The notes under the pieces are model-generated. The model did not search any database, was not told the origin of the DNA, and saw only the letters and a program-made list of their open reading frames with translations. The translations under genes were made by a program, and so were the position numbers. From assembly GCF_900156545.1 (NCBI RefSeq), contig NZ_FTNW01000007.1:1-64000 (forward strand): 64,000 bases of DNA. The letters are read 5' to 3'. Positions 47,319 to 55,851 of this stretch are shown here, one piece after another (position 1 is the stretch's first letter; each line of letters starts with the position of its first letter). Source of the DNA: Aquipseudomonas alcaligenes. Lineage in GTDB: Bacteria > Pseudomonadota > Gammaproteobacteria > Pseudomonadales > Pseudomonadaceae.

Positions 47319-48719
47319 ATGCAGGCCCGCAAGCAGCAACTGCTCAAACGCCACCGGCGCAACAAGCGCATCGCCCTGCTGCTGGCCCTGCTGGCATTGC
47401 TCGCGCTGGGCGTCTTCGTCGCCTGGTGGTGGGTACCGTTGCTTCTGGTACTCGGCTGGATCGGCCACGAGGCCTGGTTCGCCGACCACCTGTTCTACTC
47501 GCCGGCTGACGACTACCGCTACGACTTTCCCAAGGGTACGCCGTGCCTGCCCACCAGTCTGGTCGATGGCCAGCTGCGTTGCGAGGGGGATCCGGGCGCG
47601 GCCGATACCCTGATTCTTGAGTGGGATGTGTCCGCCACCTGGCTGGGGCGTTTCCTCGATCCGCGCATCTACCTGGGCGATGATCGCCAGGACATGGAGC
47701 GCCGGGTCGATGGCCGACGCTACTTCAACCTGTCCGGGCAGGGTGATGCCTTACGCGCCGGTACCCTGCGCATGCACGGGCGTTTCTGCCGCCTGGTTGG
47801 TGCCGGGCGCCTGTTTGCCCTGAGCAATCCCGATTATGCCGAGCGCCGGCTGATGGTCGTCGCGCCGCATGCCGATGACGCCGAACTGGCTGCCTTCGGC
47901 CTCTACAGCCGTTGCCCGGAGGCCAGTATCGTCACCCTGACCCAGGGCGAGATCGAGGCCGAGCATTTCCAGCGCCTGGGTCTCAGCCTGCCCGAGGCGG
48001 CGCGACTCAAGGGGCGCCTGCGCACCTGGGACAGCCTAGCCGTGCCGCTATGGGGCGGTGTGCCGCAGGAGCGCTGCGTGCAGCTTGGCTACTACTGCCT
48101 GCAGTTGCCCGCGATGGCCGAAGCGCCGGACCAGCCATTCGCTTCGCGCGAGGCGGGGGACTGCGATGTGCGCAGCGTGCGTCGGCACAACCGAGTCACC
48201 CTGCCTGCCGATGTTGATGGCGCGCCGAGCTGGAACAACCTGGTCGCGGACCTGGCTGCACTGCTGGAGCATTTCCGTCCCGAGGTGCTGGTCACCCCGC
48301 ACCCTGAACTTGACCCGCACAGCGATCACGTCGCTGCCACCCGCGCATTGCTGGAGGCCGTTCAGCAGAGTGCCTGGCAGCCTCAGACCCTGCTGCTCTA
48401 CGCCAACCACCTGCACGACAATGACCGCTGGCCGATGGGGCCGGCAGATTGTGGCATCGCGCTGCCGCCGGCCATGGTGGCACTGCCGGTCGATGGCCTG
48501 TGGAGCCCGTCGCTGTCTGCCGGAACTCGGCTCGACAAGGCCATGGCACTGGCCATGCAGCATGACCTGCAGGCGCCGCTGCCGCCCAAGAAGCGGCTGC
48601 GCCGTCTGTTCCAGCGATTGCTCGCCGGACGTCGCTGGCCAGCCAGCGGCGAGGACGAGTTCTTCCGCAAGGCCGTGCGCCGCCACGAACTGTTCTGGGT
48701 GCGTGCGCTGGGCGAGTAA
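47319..48719 (+). CDS. dnpA: PIG-L/LmbE family deacetylase, DnpA-like
   Basis: 466 residues. N-terminal hydrophobic hairpin (ALLLALLALLALGVFVAWWWVPLLLVLGWIG, residues about 19-50) anchors it in the membrane. The PIG-L catalytic motif appears as PHADDAELAAFG near residue 183 (usual form PHPDDE, so P and E are changed but both aspartates remain), and TPHPELDPHSDHVAA supplies the second metal-ligand cluster. The family removes N-acetyl groups from sugars. P. aeruginosa DnpA (PA5002) sits in the LPS cluster, and its loss alters fluoroquinolone persistence. The gene follows mig-14 by 2 nt, the same pair as PA5003-PA5002. Its substrate is probably an LPS core or lipid-linked N-acetyl sugar. Confidence 0.85.
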   Translation: MQARKQQLLKRHRRNKRIALLLALLALLALGVFVAWWWVPLLLVLGWIGHEAWFADHLFYSPADDYRYDFPKGTPCLPTSLVDGQLRCEGDPGAADTLILEWDVSATWLGRFLDPRIYLGDDRQDMERRVDGRRYFNLSGQGDALRAGTLRMHGRFCRLVGAGRLFALSNPDYAERRLMVVAPHADDAELAAFGLYSRCPEASIVTLTQGEIEAEHFQRLGLSLPEAARLKGRLRTWDSLAVPLWGGVPQERCVQLGYYCLQLPAMAEAPDQPFASREAGDCDVRSVRRHNRVTLPADVDGAPSWNNLVADLAALLEHFRPEVLVTPHPELDPHSDHVAATRALLEAVQQSAWQPQTLLLYANHLHDNDRWPMGPADCGIALPPAMVALPVDGLWSPSLSAGTRLDKAMALAMQHDLQAPLPPKKRLRRLFQRLLAGRRWPASGEDEFFRKAVRRHELFWVRALGE

Positions 48720-48740
48720 GGCCCGCGCCCCCCGCCATGC

Positions 48741-48746
48741 TATGAT
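48741..48746 (+). promoter_or_regulatory. Possible -10 box of hldE
   Basis: TATGAT 31 nt before the hldE ATG, in the 57-nt gap after the dnpA-like gene; CTGGAGTACCC supplies the ribosome site. No convincing -35 is seen. Confidence 0.4.
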
Positions 48747-48776
48747 CCGCCCCGATTTTGCTGCCCTGGAGTACCC

Positions 48777-50198
48777 ATGAAGCTGTCCATGCCCCGTTAC
48801 GACCAAGCCCCCGTCCTGGTGGTGGGCGATGTCATGCTCGACCGTTACTGGCATGGCGGTACATCGCGTATCTCGCCCGAAGCCCCGGTGCCGGTGGTCA
48901 AGGTTGAGCAGATCGAGGATCGTCCGGGCGGCGCCGCCAACGTCGCGCTGAACATCGCCGCGCTCGGTGCGCCGGCGTTGCTGGTTGGTGTGACCGGGCG
49001 TGACGAGGCGGCCCACAGCCTGGCTGACAGTCTGCATGCGGCCGGGGTGCAGGCGCACTTCCAGCGCATCGACGAGCAGCCGACCATCGTCAAGCTTCGG
49101 GTGATGAGCCGCCATCAGCAACTGCTGCGCATGGACTTCGAAGAACCCTTCAATACCGATGTCGAGTCGTTGGCCGAAGATGTCGACGGCCTGCTCGCCG
49201 GGGTCAAGGTGCTGGTGCTGTCCGACTACGGCAAGGGCGCTCTGAAGAACCATCAGGCACTGATCCAGCTGGCCAGGGCCCGCGGCATTCCGGTGCTGGC
49301 CGATCCCAAGGGCAAGGACTTCTCTATCTACCGGGGGGCCAGCCTGATCACCCCCAACCTCAGCGAGTTCGAGACCATCGTCGGGCCTTGCCAGGACGAG
49401 GCTGAGCTGGTGGCCAAAGGCGCCAGACTGATGAACGAACTGGAGCTGGGCGCGCTGCTGGTGACCCGTGGCGAGCATGGCATGACCCTGCTGCGCCCCG
49501 ACCACCCGGCGCTGCACCTGCCCGCGCGCGCCCGCGAGGTGTTCGATGTGACCGGTGCTGGCGATACCGTGATCTCCACCCTGGCTGCCTCCATCGCCGC
49601 CGGCGAGGAGCTGCCGCATGCCGTGGCCCTGGCCAACCTGGCGGCCGGCATCGTGGTCGGCAAGCTCGGCACCGCCGCCATCAGCGCCCCCGAACTGCGC
49701 CGTGCGGTGCAGCGCGAGGAGGGTTCCGAGCGTGGCGTGGTCAGCGTCGAGCAATTACTCCTGGCGCTGGAGGATGCCCGCGCCCATGGTGAGAAGATCG
49801 TCTTCACCAACGGTTGCTTCGACATCCTCCACGCCGGCCACGTGACCTACCTGGAACAGGCCCGCGCCCAGGGCGACCGCCTGGTGCTGGCGGTCAACGA
49901 TGACGCTTCGGTGGCGCGCCTCAAGGGCCCGGGGCGGCCGATCAACGCGGTGGACCGGCGCATGGCCGTGCTCGCCGGCCTCGGCGCGGTGGACTGGGTG
50001 GTGAGCTTCGCCGAGGACACCCCGGAGAACCTGCTGCGCCAGGTCAAGCCGGACGTGCTGGTCAAGGGTGGCGACTACGGCATCGATCAGGTGGTCGGCG
50101 CCGAGATCGTCCGTGCCTATGGCGGCGAGGTTCGCGTGCTGGGCCTGGTGGAGAACAGCTCGACCACCGCCATCGTCGAGAAGATCCGCAGCAAGTGA
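48777..50198 (+). CDS. hldE: Bifunctional heptose 7-phosphate kinase/heptose 1-phosphate adenylyltransferase
   Basis: 473 residues. It makes ADP-D-glycero-beta-D-manno-heptose, the precursor for WaaC and WaaF. The N-terminal ribokinase-type domain (about 1-330) has GGAANVALNIAALG and the catalytic DVTGAGDTVISTLAAS near residue 257. The C-terminal nucleotidyltransferase domain has FTNGCFDILHAGHVTYLEQA near residue 344 with the HxGH motif, and ENSSTTAIVEKIRSK at the end. Fusion of both activities in one chain is the Pseudomonas/enteric form. ATG 48777 follows GGAG. It is transcribed in the direction of the LPS genes and converges with the conserved unknown gene 34 nt away. Confidence 0.96.
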   Translation: MKLSMPRYDQAPVLVVGDVMLDRYWHGGTSRISPEAPVPVVKVEQIEDRPGGAANVALNIAALGAPALLVGVTGRDEAAHSLADSLHAAGVQAHFQRIDEQPTIVKLRVMSRHQQLLRMDFEEPFNTDVESLAEDVDGLLAGVKVLVLSDYGKGALKNHQALIQLARARGIPVLADPKGKDFSIYRGASLITPNLSEFETIVGPCQDEAELVAKGARLMNELELGALLVTRGEHGMTLLRPDHPALHLPARAREVFDVTGAGDTVISTLAASIAAGEELPHAVALANLAAGIVVGKLGTAAISAPELRRAVQREEGSERGVVSVEQLLLALEDARAHGEKIVFTNGCFDILHAGHVTYLEQARAQGDRLVLAVNDDASVARLKGPGRPINAVDRRMAVLAGLGAVDWVVSFAEDTPENLLRQVKPDVLVKGGDYGIDQVVGAEIVRAYGGEVRVLGLVENSSTTAIVEKIRSK

Positions 50199-50232
50199 TG
50201 CTTGGCGGTCGCCTGCCGGCGGCCGCTGTTCT

Positions 50233-51132
50233 TCAGCCGGCCAGGCGGCCCGGCTCTCTCTCGGCGCGGCTCAGCTGCGCCAGCCAGTCGCGCCAGCGGA
50301 TGCGTTCATCACGTACCAGCCAGCCGTCCTGCGCGGCGAAACCTTCCGACAGCCACAGGCCGCGGGTGCTGGCCGCGACCAGCTCGCCCCGGCGCAGGGT
50401 GCATAGCTCGCCCGTGGGCAGGCCGTTGTTCAGTGGCAGCAGGTAGATGTCCGGGCGGCGTCGCTCCAGGCGCGCCACCAGTTCACCGTCTTCCAGGCGT
50501 TCGTCGACGTGGAACAGACTGGGCTGGCGGCAGTCTTTCGGCAGTTCCAGACGCAGATCGTAGACCAGCTGCAGCGAGGCGGTGGGCAGGTGTACATAGG
50601 CGCGCGGACGCTCCATCAGCATCAGATTGCCGCACTGCACCGGCCGCGCCGCGCCGGACAGGGGGCTGAGGCGGAAGTGGCTGTCCTCGTGGTAGCGCAG
50701 AGGGTAGGGGGTCGGCAGCCAGGTGTCGGCGTAGCGCCCGCCCAGCCAGCTGCCGCCGTTCTCGATCAGACATTCCTCGGCGACTTCCTGGATCGCGGTG
50801 AGCAGGGGCAGGTTCAATTCGTGGGCCGGTACGTAGCCGGAAATCAGCTTGAGCACGGTATCGTCGCGATCCGGGCGCTGCTGGCGCACCAGCAGCCAGT
50901 GGTCGCGGCCCTGCCAGGCCATGGTCAGACGCACCGACACGCCCAGATTCGCAAGCTCCAGGGCGAAGCGCTGACTGTCGGCGGCCTCCACCGGGCGGCG
51001 TCGCTCGAGCATCTGTGCGAAGTTCAACGGCAGGCCGAGGCCACGGTAGTTCAGCCCGTCCGCTGTGGCTTCCACGTACAGCGGCAGGGTCTTGAAGGTG
51101 CCTGGGGCCTTGCGGGCCAGCAGTCTCGACAT
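50233..51132 (-). CDS. Conserved protein of unknown function (PA4993-like)
   Basis: 299 residues, cytosolic by sequence (no signal or membrane segment). It matches by position the uncharacterised gene next to the aldo/keto reductase in P. aeruginosa. A segment SGYVPAHELNLPLLTAIQEV followed by AEECLIENG (near residues 94-122) resembles a Nudix box (G-x5-E-x7-REUxEExGU), but the spacer is 9 and the Arg is Gln, so hydrolase activity cannot be asserted. Other features are GRDHWLLVRQQRPDRDD and LPTASLQLVYDLRLELP. The ATG at 51132 is followed directly by SRLLARKAPGTFKTLPL. The stop lies 34 nt from hldE's end. Function is unknown. Confidence 0.78.
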   Translation of the reverse strand: MSRLLARKAPGTFKTLPLYVEATADGLNYRGLGLPLNFAQMLERRRPVEAADSQRFALELANLGVSVRLTMAWQGRDHWLLVRQQRPDRDDTVLKLISGYVPAHELNLPLLTAIQEVAEECLIENGGSWLGGRYADTWLPTPYPLRYHEDSHFRLSPLSGAARPVQCGNLMLMERPRAYVHLPTASLQLVYDLRLELPKDCRQPSLFHVDERLEDGELVARLERRRPDIYLLPLNNGLPTGELCTLRRGELVAASTRGLWLSEGFAAQDGWLVRDERIRWRDWLAQLSRAEREPGRLAG

Positions 51133-51216
51133 AGCGGCTCCTCAGTCGGCAGCGGTGGGGCTGCATCAGATGGACAGGGCGCAGCGACGTTCCGCCGGCG
51201 CCCGGAGCCCTGCAGT

Positions 51217-52014
51217 TTAGCCGCGGATCACTGCCGCCGCGGTGGCCGCGTTTGCCGCTAGATGTTGCGGATTGATGGTGCCGACGATGGCGGCGGTGAC
51301 GCCGGGATGGCCGAAGACCAGCTCGAAGCTGGCGCGCACCGGATCTTCGCCCGCCAGCACCGCGTGTCCGCTGGCCAGGGCTTTCTTGATCAGAATGCCC
51401 TTGCCGTGGGTCGCGGCATGGTCGAGCACCGCCTGCTCGCCACGTTCGGCCAGGTTGTAGGTGACCATCGCGCAGTCGCCGCGCTCCAGCGCCAGCAGAC
51501 CGCCCTCGACCGTCTTGCCGGACAGGCCGAAGGCGCGGATCTTGCCCTCGCGCTTGAGCTCGGCCAGGGTCTCGTAGACGCCGCTGTCGCGCAGGATGGC
51601 AATATCATTGCCGTCCGAGTGCACCAGGACCAGTTCGATGCGGTCGGTTTCCAGGCGTTGCAGGCTGCGCTCGACCGACAGGCGCGTGTGCGCCGGCGAG
51701 AAATCGAAGCGTGACTGGCCGTTGTCGAATTCCTCGCCGACCTTGCTGACGATCACCCAGTCCTCGCGCTGGCCGCGCAGCAGCGGGCCCAGGCGCTGCT
51801 CGCTGACGCCGTAGGCGGGGGCGGTGTCGATCAGGTTGATGCCGAGTTCGCGGGCTTGTTCGAGCAGGGCGCGGGCGGCGGCATCATCGGGGATGGTGAA
51901 GCCGTTGGGGTACTTCACGCCCTGATCGCGGCCCAGTTTGACGGTGCCCAGGCCCAGTGGCGAGACGATCAGGCCAGTATCGCCCAGCGGGCGGTGCAGG
52001 TCGTGCAGGCTCAC
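51217..52014 (-). CDS. Aldo/keto reductase family oxidoreductase
   Basis: 265-residue TIM-barrel NAD(P)H-dependent reductase. The AKR active-site residues are visible: D and Y in INLIDTAPAYGVSEQRLG (near residues 44-59), K in WVIVSKVGEE, and H in LVLVHSDGND. The cofactor end is GHPGVTAAIVGTINPQHL. The frame is open far upstream through the neighbouring gene, but GTG 52014 begins MSLHDLHRPLGDTGLIVSPLG, the typical AKR start. It overlaps the upstream gene's stop by 4 nt (GTGA), with GGAGGAACTGCTGCC upstream as ribosome site. It forms an operon with the FAD oxidoreductase; substrate unknown. Confidence 0.88.
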   Translation of the reverse strand: MSLHDLHRPLGDTGLIVSPLGLGTVKLGRDQGVKYPNGFTIPDDAAARALLEQARELGINLIDTAPAYGVSEQRLGPLLRGQREDWVIVSKVGEEFDNGQSRFDFSPAHTRLSVERSLQRLETDRIELVLVHSDGNDIAILRDSGVYETLAELKREGKIRAFGLSGKTVEGGLLALERGDCAMVTYNLAERGEQAVLDHAATHGKGILIKKALASGHAVLAGEDPVRASFELVFGHPGVTAAIVGTINPQHLAANAATAAAVIRG

Positions 52015-53186
52015 GGCAGCAGTTCCTCCCACACCGGCTGCGCCTGCGGCGGATGCGGCAGTTCGGGCAGGGGCGCGTGCGTGCCTGGCTGGATGCCATC
52101 GCGCTCGAGGGCTGCGATCACCCGATCGGCGAAGTCCGGCGACAGCGCCAGCTTGGTCGGCCAGCCGACCAGCAGGCAACCCTGCTCGGCCAGGAAAGCG
52201 TTGTCCGGGCGCACCAGGCCGGACTGCGCCGGTTCGGCACGGTCCACGCGCAGGGTGGCCCAGCGTGCGTCGGAGAGGTCGATCCAGGGCAGCAACTGCT
52301 GCACTTCCTTCTGTGCCGCAGCAATCTGCGCCGCCTCGCTGCGCGCCACGCCGTCGGCTTCGGCGATGTCGCCGCCGAGGTACCAGACCCATTGGCCGTC
52401 GGCGGCCGGGTGGCTGGTGACGGTGATGCGCGGTTTGGGCCCGCCGCCCAGGCAGTGGGCGTAGAGCGGCTTGAGTCCACTGCCCTTGACCAGCACCATG
52501 TGCAGCGGTCGCAGCTGCTGGCGCGGTTGCTCGACGCCGAGGTCGGCCAGCAGGTCGGCGTTGCCGCGGCCGGCGCTGAGCACCACGCGCCTGGCGCGAA
52601 TATCGCGGCCGTCGACGCACAGGCCGACCAGCTCGCCATCCTCGCGCAGCGGTGTGATCGTCTGGCCGGCCAGCAGGCTGTCGCCTGCCAGCGTGGCCAG
52701 GCGGCTGATCAGGCTGGGCACATCGAGCACCAGTTCCGCCAGGCGGTAGACCTTGCCCTTGAACTTCGGATGTTGCAGGGCAGGGGGCAGCTGTTCGCCC
52801 TTGACCTGATCGACCCGGCCGCGCACCGCCTTGCTGGCGAAGAAGCTGGTGAGGTTGCCAGCCAGGCTGCCTGGTGACCATAGGTAATGGGCCTCGGACA
52901 GCAGGCGCACGCCGGACAGATCCAGTTCGCCACTGCCCTCGATCGCCTGGCGCCAGCGCCTTGGCATGTCGGCGATCGCCTCAGAGGCGCCGGTCAATGC
53001 GCCATGCAGGGCGTACTTGGCGCCGCCGTGGATGATGCCTTGCGACTTCAGGCTTTGCCCGCCGCCGAGGCTGGCGTTCTCGACCAGCAGGGTGGCGTAG
53101 CCGAGTCGGCGCAGGCGGGCGTTGAGCCAGAGGCCGGCGATACCGCCGCCGACGATCAGGATATCGGTGCTCAGGGCTTGGGACAT
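52011..53186 (-). CDS. FAD-dependent oxidoreductase, DAO/glycine oxidase type
   Basis: 391 residues. The FAD-binding start is ILIVGGGIAGLWLNARLRRLG (residues 8-28) and the C-terminal FAD segment contains VGWPTKLALSPDFADRVIAAL. It has the DAO-superfamily plan, like glycine oxidase or L-2-hydroxyglutarate oxidase, with RPLHMVLVKGSGLKPLYAHCL in the middle. It matches PA4991 by position. The stop overlaps the GTG of the aldo/keto reductase, so both are probably expressed together and may act on one compound. The ATG at 53186 is preceded by GAGCGCCGCGC and a T-rich stretch. Substrate not evident. Confidence 0.85.
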   Translation of the reverse strand: MSQALSTDILIVGGGIAGLWLNARLRRLGYATLLVENASLGGGQSLKSQGIIHGGAKYALHGALTGASEAIADMPRRWRQAIEGSGELDLSGVRLLSEAHYLWSPGSLAGNLTSFFASKAVRGRVDQVKGEQLPPALQHPKFKGKVYRLAELVLDVPSLISRLATLAGDSLLAGQTITPLREDGELVGLCVDGRDIRARRVVLSAGRGNADLLADLGVEQPRQQLRPLHMVLVKGSGLKPLYAHCLGGGPKPRITVTSHPAADGQWVWYLGGDIAEADGVARSEAAQIAAAQKEVQQLLPWIDLSDARWATLRVDRAEPAQSGLVRPDNAFLAEQGCLLVGWPTKLALSPDFADRVIAALERDGIQPGTHAPLPELPHPPQAQPVWEELLP

Positions 53187-53241
53187 GCGCGGCGCTCGCT
53201 GAAAAAAAACAGGCGCGCAGTATAGCGCCCGCAGTGGGCGA

Positions 53242-53574
53242 TCAGTGACCGACGCTCTGTGAGAACAGCTGGATGACGACCACGCCAGCGACGATCAGTC
53301 CCATGCCGAGCATGGCCGGCAAGTCGAGGCGCTGCTGGTAGAGGAAGGTCGCTGCGATGCTCACCAGGACGATGCCCAGGCCCGCCCATACGGCGTAGGC
53401 CACACCTACCGGAATGGTCTTGACCACCAGGCTGAGCATCCAGAAGGAAATGGCGTAGCCCGCGACCACCAGCAGCAGAGGCAGTGGCTTGTTGAAGCCG
53501 TCCAGTGCCTTCATCGAGGTGGTGGCGATCACCTCGGCGGTGATGGCGACGGCAAGATAGAGATAGCCGCTCAT
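53242..53574 (-). CDS. SMR-family multidrug efflux protein (EmrE-like)
   Basis: 110 residues with four membrane helices, the size and layout of EmrE. The essential membrane glutamate is present at position 14 (LAVAITAEVIATTSMK), and GVAYAVWAGLGIVLVS is the family signature. It works as an antiparallel dimer that exchanges quaternary cations for protons. ATG 53574 has AGGAGG upstream; the frame stays open further upstream, but that part overlaps the divergent LysR gene. The next gene, a LysR regulator, starts 84 nt away in the opposite direction and probably controls it. Confidence 0.93.
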   Translation of the reverse strand: MSGYLYLAVAITAEVIATTSMKALDGFNKPLPLLLVVAGYAISFWMLSLVVKTIPVGVAYAVWAGLGIVLVSIAATFLYQQRLDLPAMLGMGLIVAGVVVIQLFSQSVGH

Positions 53575-53658
53575 GTCGGTCCTCCTGGTTGAGAGGCCCG
53601 ATTCTAGAGTTATGGCTGATGGGATAAAGTGATTAGCTATCTGTTTGGGAGATGGATC

Positions 53659-54543
53659 ATGCAGTGGAACCTGGAGCAGATACGTCTTTTCGTTGGCGTT
53701 GCCGAGGGCCAATCCTTTTCCGCGGTGGCTCGTCGCCTTCAGCGCGCGCAGTCGGCGGTGAGCAGTGCCATTGCCCTCCTCGAGGCGGACCTGGGTGTGG
53801 TGCTGTTCGAGCGCAGCAGTGGGCGCCAGCCGCGCCTGACCTCCGCCGGACTGGCCCTGCTGGAGGAGGCGCGTGAAGTTCTGCGCCAGTGCGAGCGCCT
53901 TGAGGGCAGGGCTCAGGGACTGGTGCGTGGCGAGGAGGTTTGCCTGCGTCTGGCTCAGGATGAGGCCATGCCCTACCAGCCGGTGCTCGATAGCCTGGAG
54001 GCGCTGGCCAAGACTTTCCCCTTGCTGGAGGTGCAGTTGGCCAGTGGTGCCCAGGGCGATGTTGCGCGCAAGTTGCTGGAGCGTCGTGCCGACCTTGGTT
54101 TGCTGTTCCATCACGAGCGCATGCCGGATGCCCTTGAGCGCCAGCGTCTGGGCACTATCGAGATGGTCACGGTGTGCGGCGCCGGGCACCCTTTGGCCAT
54201 GGCAGGGCAGGTGGGCCGCCGTGAACTGGCGCGTCACCGGCAGCTGCTGATGACGCCCCAGGACAGCCATTACCCGGGGGGCGAGCAGGTCAGTCCGGCG
54301 GTCTGGCGAACGGACAGCTTCTACGCCATGGCCGAGTTGCTGATGCGTGATCTGGGGTGGGCCTGGCTGCCTCGCCATGTGGTGCAGTACCCGACCTACC
54401 AGAGCGAGCTTGTCGTGCTCAACTGTGACTGGACGCCGCCACCGCTTGTGGTGGAGCTGGTCTGTCGGCGAGACGAGGCGCTGGGGCCTGCCGCCCTCTG
54501 GCTGGCCGATGCCTTTGCGGAGCGGTTGCGGGCGATTGGCTGA
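53659..54543 (+). CDS. LysR-family transcriptional regulator
   Basis: 294 residues. The N-terminal winged helix-turn-helix is NLEQIRLFVGVAEGQSFSAV followed by ARRLQRAQSAVSSAIALLEADLGVVLFER (residues 4-52). The rest is the periplasmic-binding-protein-like effector domain. ATG 53659 has GGGAGA 6 nt before it; an in-frame GTG at 53629 is less likely. It is divergent from the SMR pump gene in the usual LysR-target arrangement. The pair corresponds to PA4989-PA4990 by memory. Effector unknown. Confidence 0.9.
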   Translation: MQWNLEQIRLFVGVAEGQSFSAVARRLQRAQSAVSSAIALLEADLGVVLFERSSGRQPRLTSAGLALLEEAREVLRQCERLEGRAQGLVRGEEVCLRLAQDEAMPYQPVLDSLEALAKTFPLLEVQLASGAQGDVARKLLERRADLGLLFHHERMPDALERQRLGTIEMVTVCGAGHPLAMAGQVGRRELARHRQLLMTPQDSHYPGGEQVSPAVWRTDSFYAMAELLMRDLGWAWLPRHVVQYPTYQSELVVLNCDWTPPPLVVELVCRRDEALGPAALWLADAFAERLRAIG

Positions 54544-54576
54544 ATGGCGGCGACCACTTTGCTAAGCTGCGCGCCC

Positions 54577-55851
54577 ATGAACAGACCCCTTTATACCCTG
54601 ATCCTGCACCTGGCTCTGCCCATCATCCTTTTGCGTCTGCTTTGGCGTGCCTGGCGTGCTCCGGCCTATGGGCAGCGCGTGGGCGAGCGCTTCGCGGTCG
54701 GCCTGCCGGCTTTCCGTCAAGGTGGGATCTGGATCCACGCGGTATCGCTGGGCGAGAGCATCGCGGCAGCACCGCTGATCCGCGAACTGCTGGAGCTCCA
54801 TCCCGAGTTGCCGATTACCGTCACCTGCATGACGCCGACTGGCTCCGAGCGCATCCAGGCGCTGTTTGGCGCGCGCATTCAGCACTGCTACCTGCCGTAC
54901 GACCTGCCCTGGGCCTGCGCGCGCTTCCTCGATCGGCTGCAGCCGAGGCTGGCGGTGATCATGGAGACCGAGCTGTGGCCCAACCATATTCATGCCTGTC
55001 ATGCCCGCGGTATTCCCGTGGCGCTGGCCAACGCGCGCCTGTCCGAGCGCTCTGCGCGTGGCTATGCGCGCTTTGCGCGGTTGACCGCGCCGATGCTTGC
55101 CCAGCTGGACCTGATCGCCGTGCAGACTGAAGTCGAGGCCGAACGTTTCCGTCAGCTGGGTGCGCGCCCCGGCTGTGTCGAAGTGACCGGCTCGATCAAG
55201 TTCGACCTGAGCGTGGCGGCCGAGTTGCCGCAACGTGCCGCCGAGTTGCGTGCCGCCTGGGGCGCGCAGGAGCGACCGGTGTGGATCGCCGCCAGCACCC
55301 ATGCCGGTGAGGATGAAGTGATGCTGGCAGCCCATCGCCGGCTGCTGGACGAGCGCCCTAACGCGCTGCTGATCCTGGTGCCGCGCCATCCGGAGCGTTT
55401 CACCCAGGTCTTCGAGCTGTGCCGGCGTGAAGGGTTTGCCTGCGTGCGCCGCTCCACGGGCGAGGCGGTCGGCGAGGCAGTGCAGGTGCTGGTCGGCGAT
55501 ACCCTGGGTGAGCTGCTGTTCCTCTATGCCCTGGCCGATCTGGCCCTGGTCGGTGGCAGCCTGGTGGCCAATGGCGGGCACAACCTGCTGGAGCCGGCGG
55601 CGCTGGGCAAGCCGCTGCTGGCGGGGCCGCACCTGTTCAACTTCCTGGAAATCGCCGCCCAGCTGCGCGAAGCCGGTGACCTGCTGGAAGTGGCGGATGC
55701 CGCGCAGCTGCACGCGGCTCTCAGTCTGCTGTTCGCCGATCCGGCCGAGGCGCAGCGCCGGGCCGAGGCCGGACTGGGTGTGCTGCGCGCCAATCAGGGC
55801 GCGCTGGCGCGCCTGTTGGCCGGTCTACAGGCGTTGCTCAGGCGGGCGTAG
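54577..55851 (+). CDS. waaA: 3-deoxy-D-manno-octulosonic acid (Kdo) transferase
   Basis: 424 residues. It transfers Kdo from CMP-Kdo to the lipid A precursor and is anchored by one N-terminal helix (LYTLILHLALPIILLRLLW). The catalytic glutamate lies in WIHAVSLGES near residue 60. METELWPNHIHACHARG (near 130), VTGSIKFDL, AASTHAGEDEVMLAAH and GGHNLLEPAALGKPLLAGPH are GT30 marks. ATG 54577 is preferred to the upstream ATG 54544 because it matches the conserved start MNRPLYTL and the usual length of about 425. Its last 58 nt overlap the convergent YdjM-like gene. Confidence 0.94.
   Translation: MNRPLYTLILHLALPIILLRLLWRAWRAPAYGQRVGERFAVGLPAFRQGGIWIHAVSLGESIAAAPLIRELLELHPELPITVTCMTPTGSERIQALFGARIQHCYLPYDLPWACARFLDRLQPRLAVIMETELWPNHIHACHARGIPVALANARLSERSARGYARFARLTAPMLAQLDLIAVQTEVEAERFRQLGARPGCVEVTGSIKFDLSVAAELPQRAAELRAAWGAQERPVWIAASTHAGEDEVMLAAHRRLLDERPNALLILVPRHPERFTQVFELCRREGFACVRRSTGEAVGEAVQVLVGDTLGELLFLYALADLALVGGSLVANGGHNLLEPAALGKPLLAGPHLFNFLEIAAQLREAGDLLEVADAAQLHAALSLLFADPAEAQRRAEAGLGVLRANQGALARLLAGLQALLRRA

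Noticed and set aside
48048..49754. 568-residue open frame opposite dnpA and hldE
   Set aside because: It spans two certain genes of opposite sense and has no motif.
52011..52881. Long N-terminal extension of the aldo/keto reductase frame to 554 residues
   Set aside because: It overlaps the FAD oxidoreductase in another frame; the conserved AKR start with GTGA overlap at 52014 is clear.
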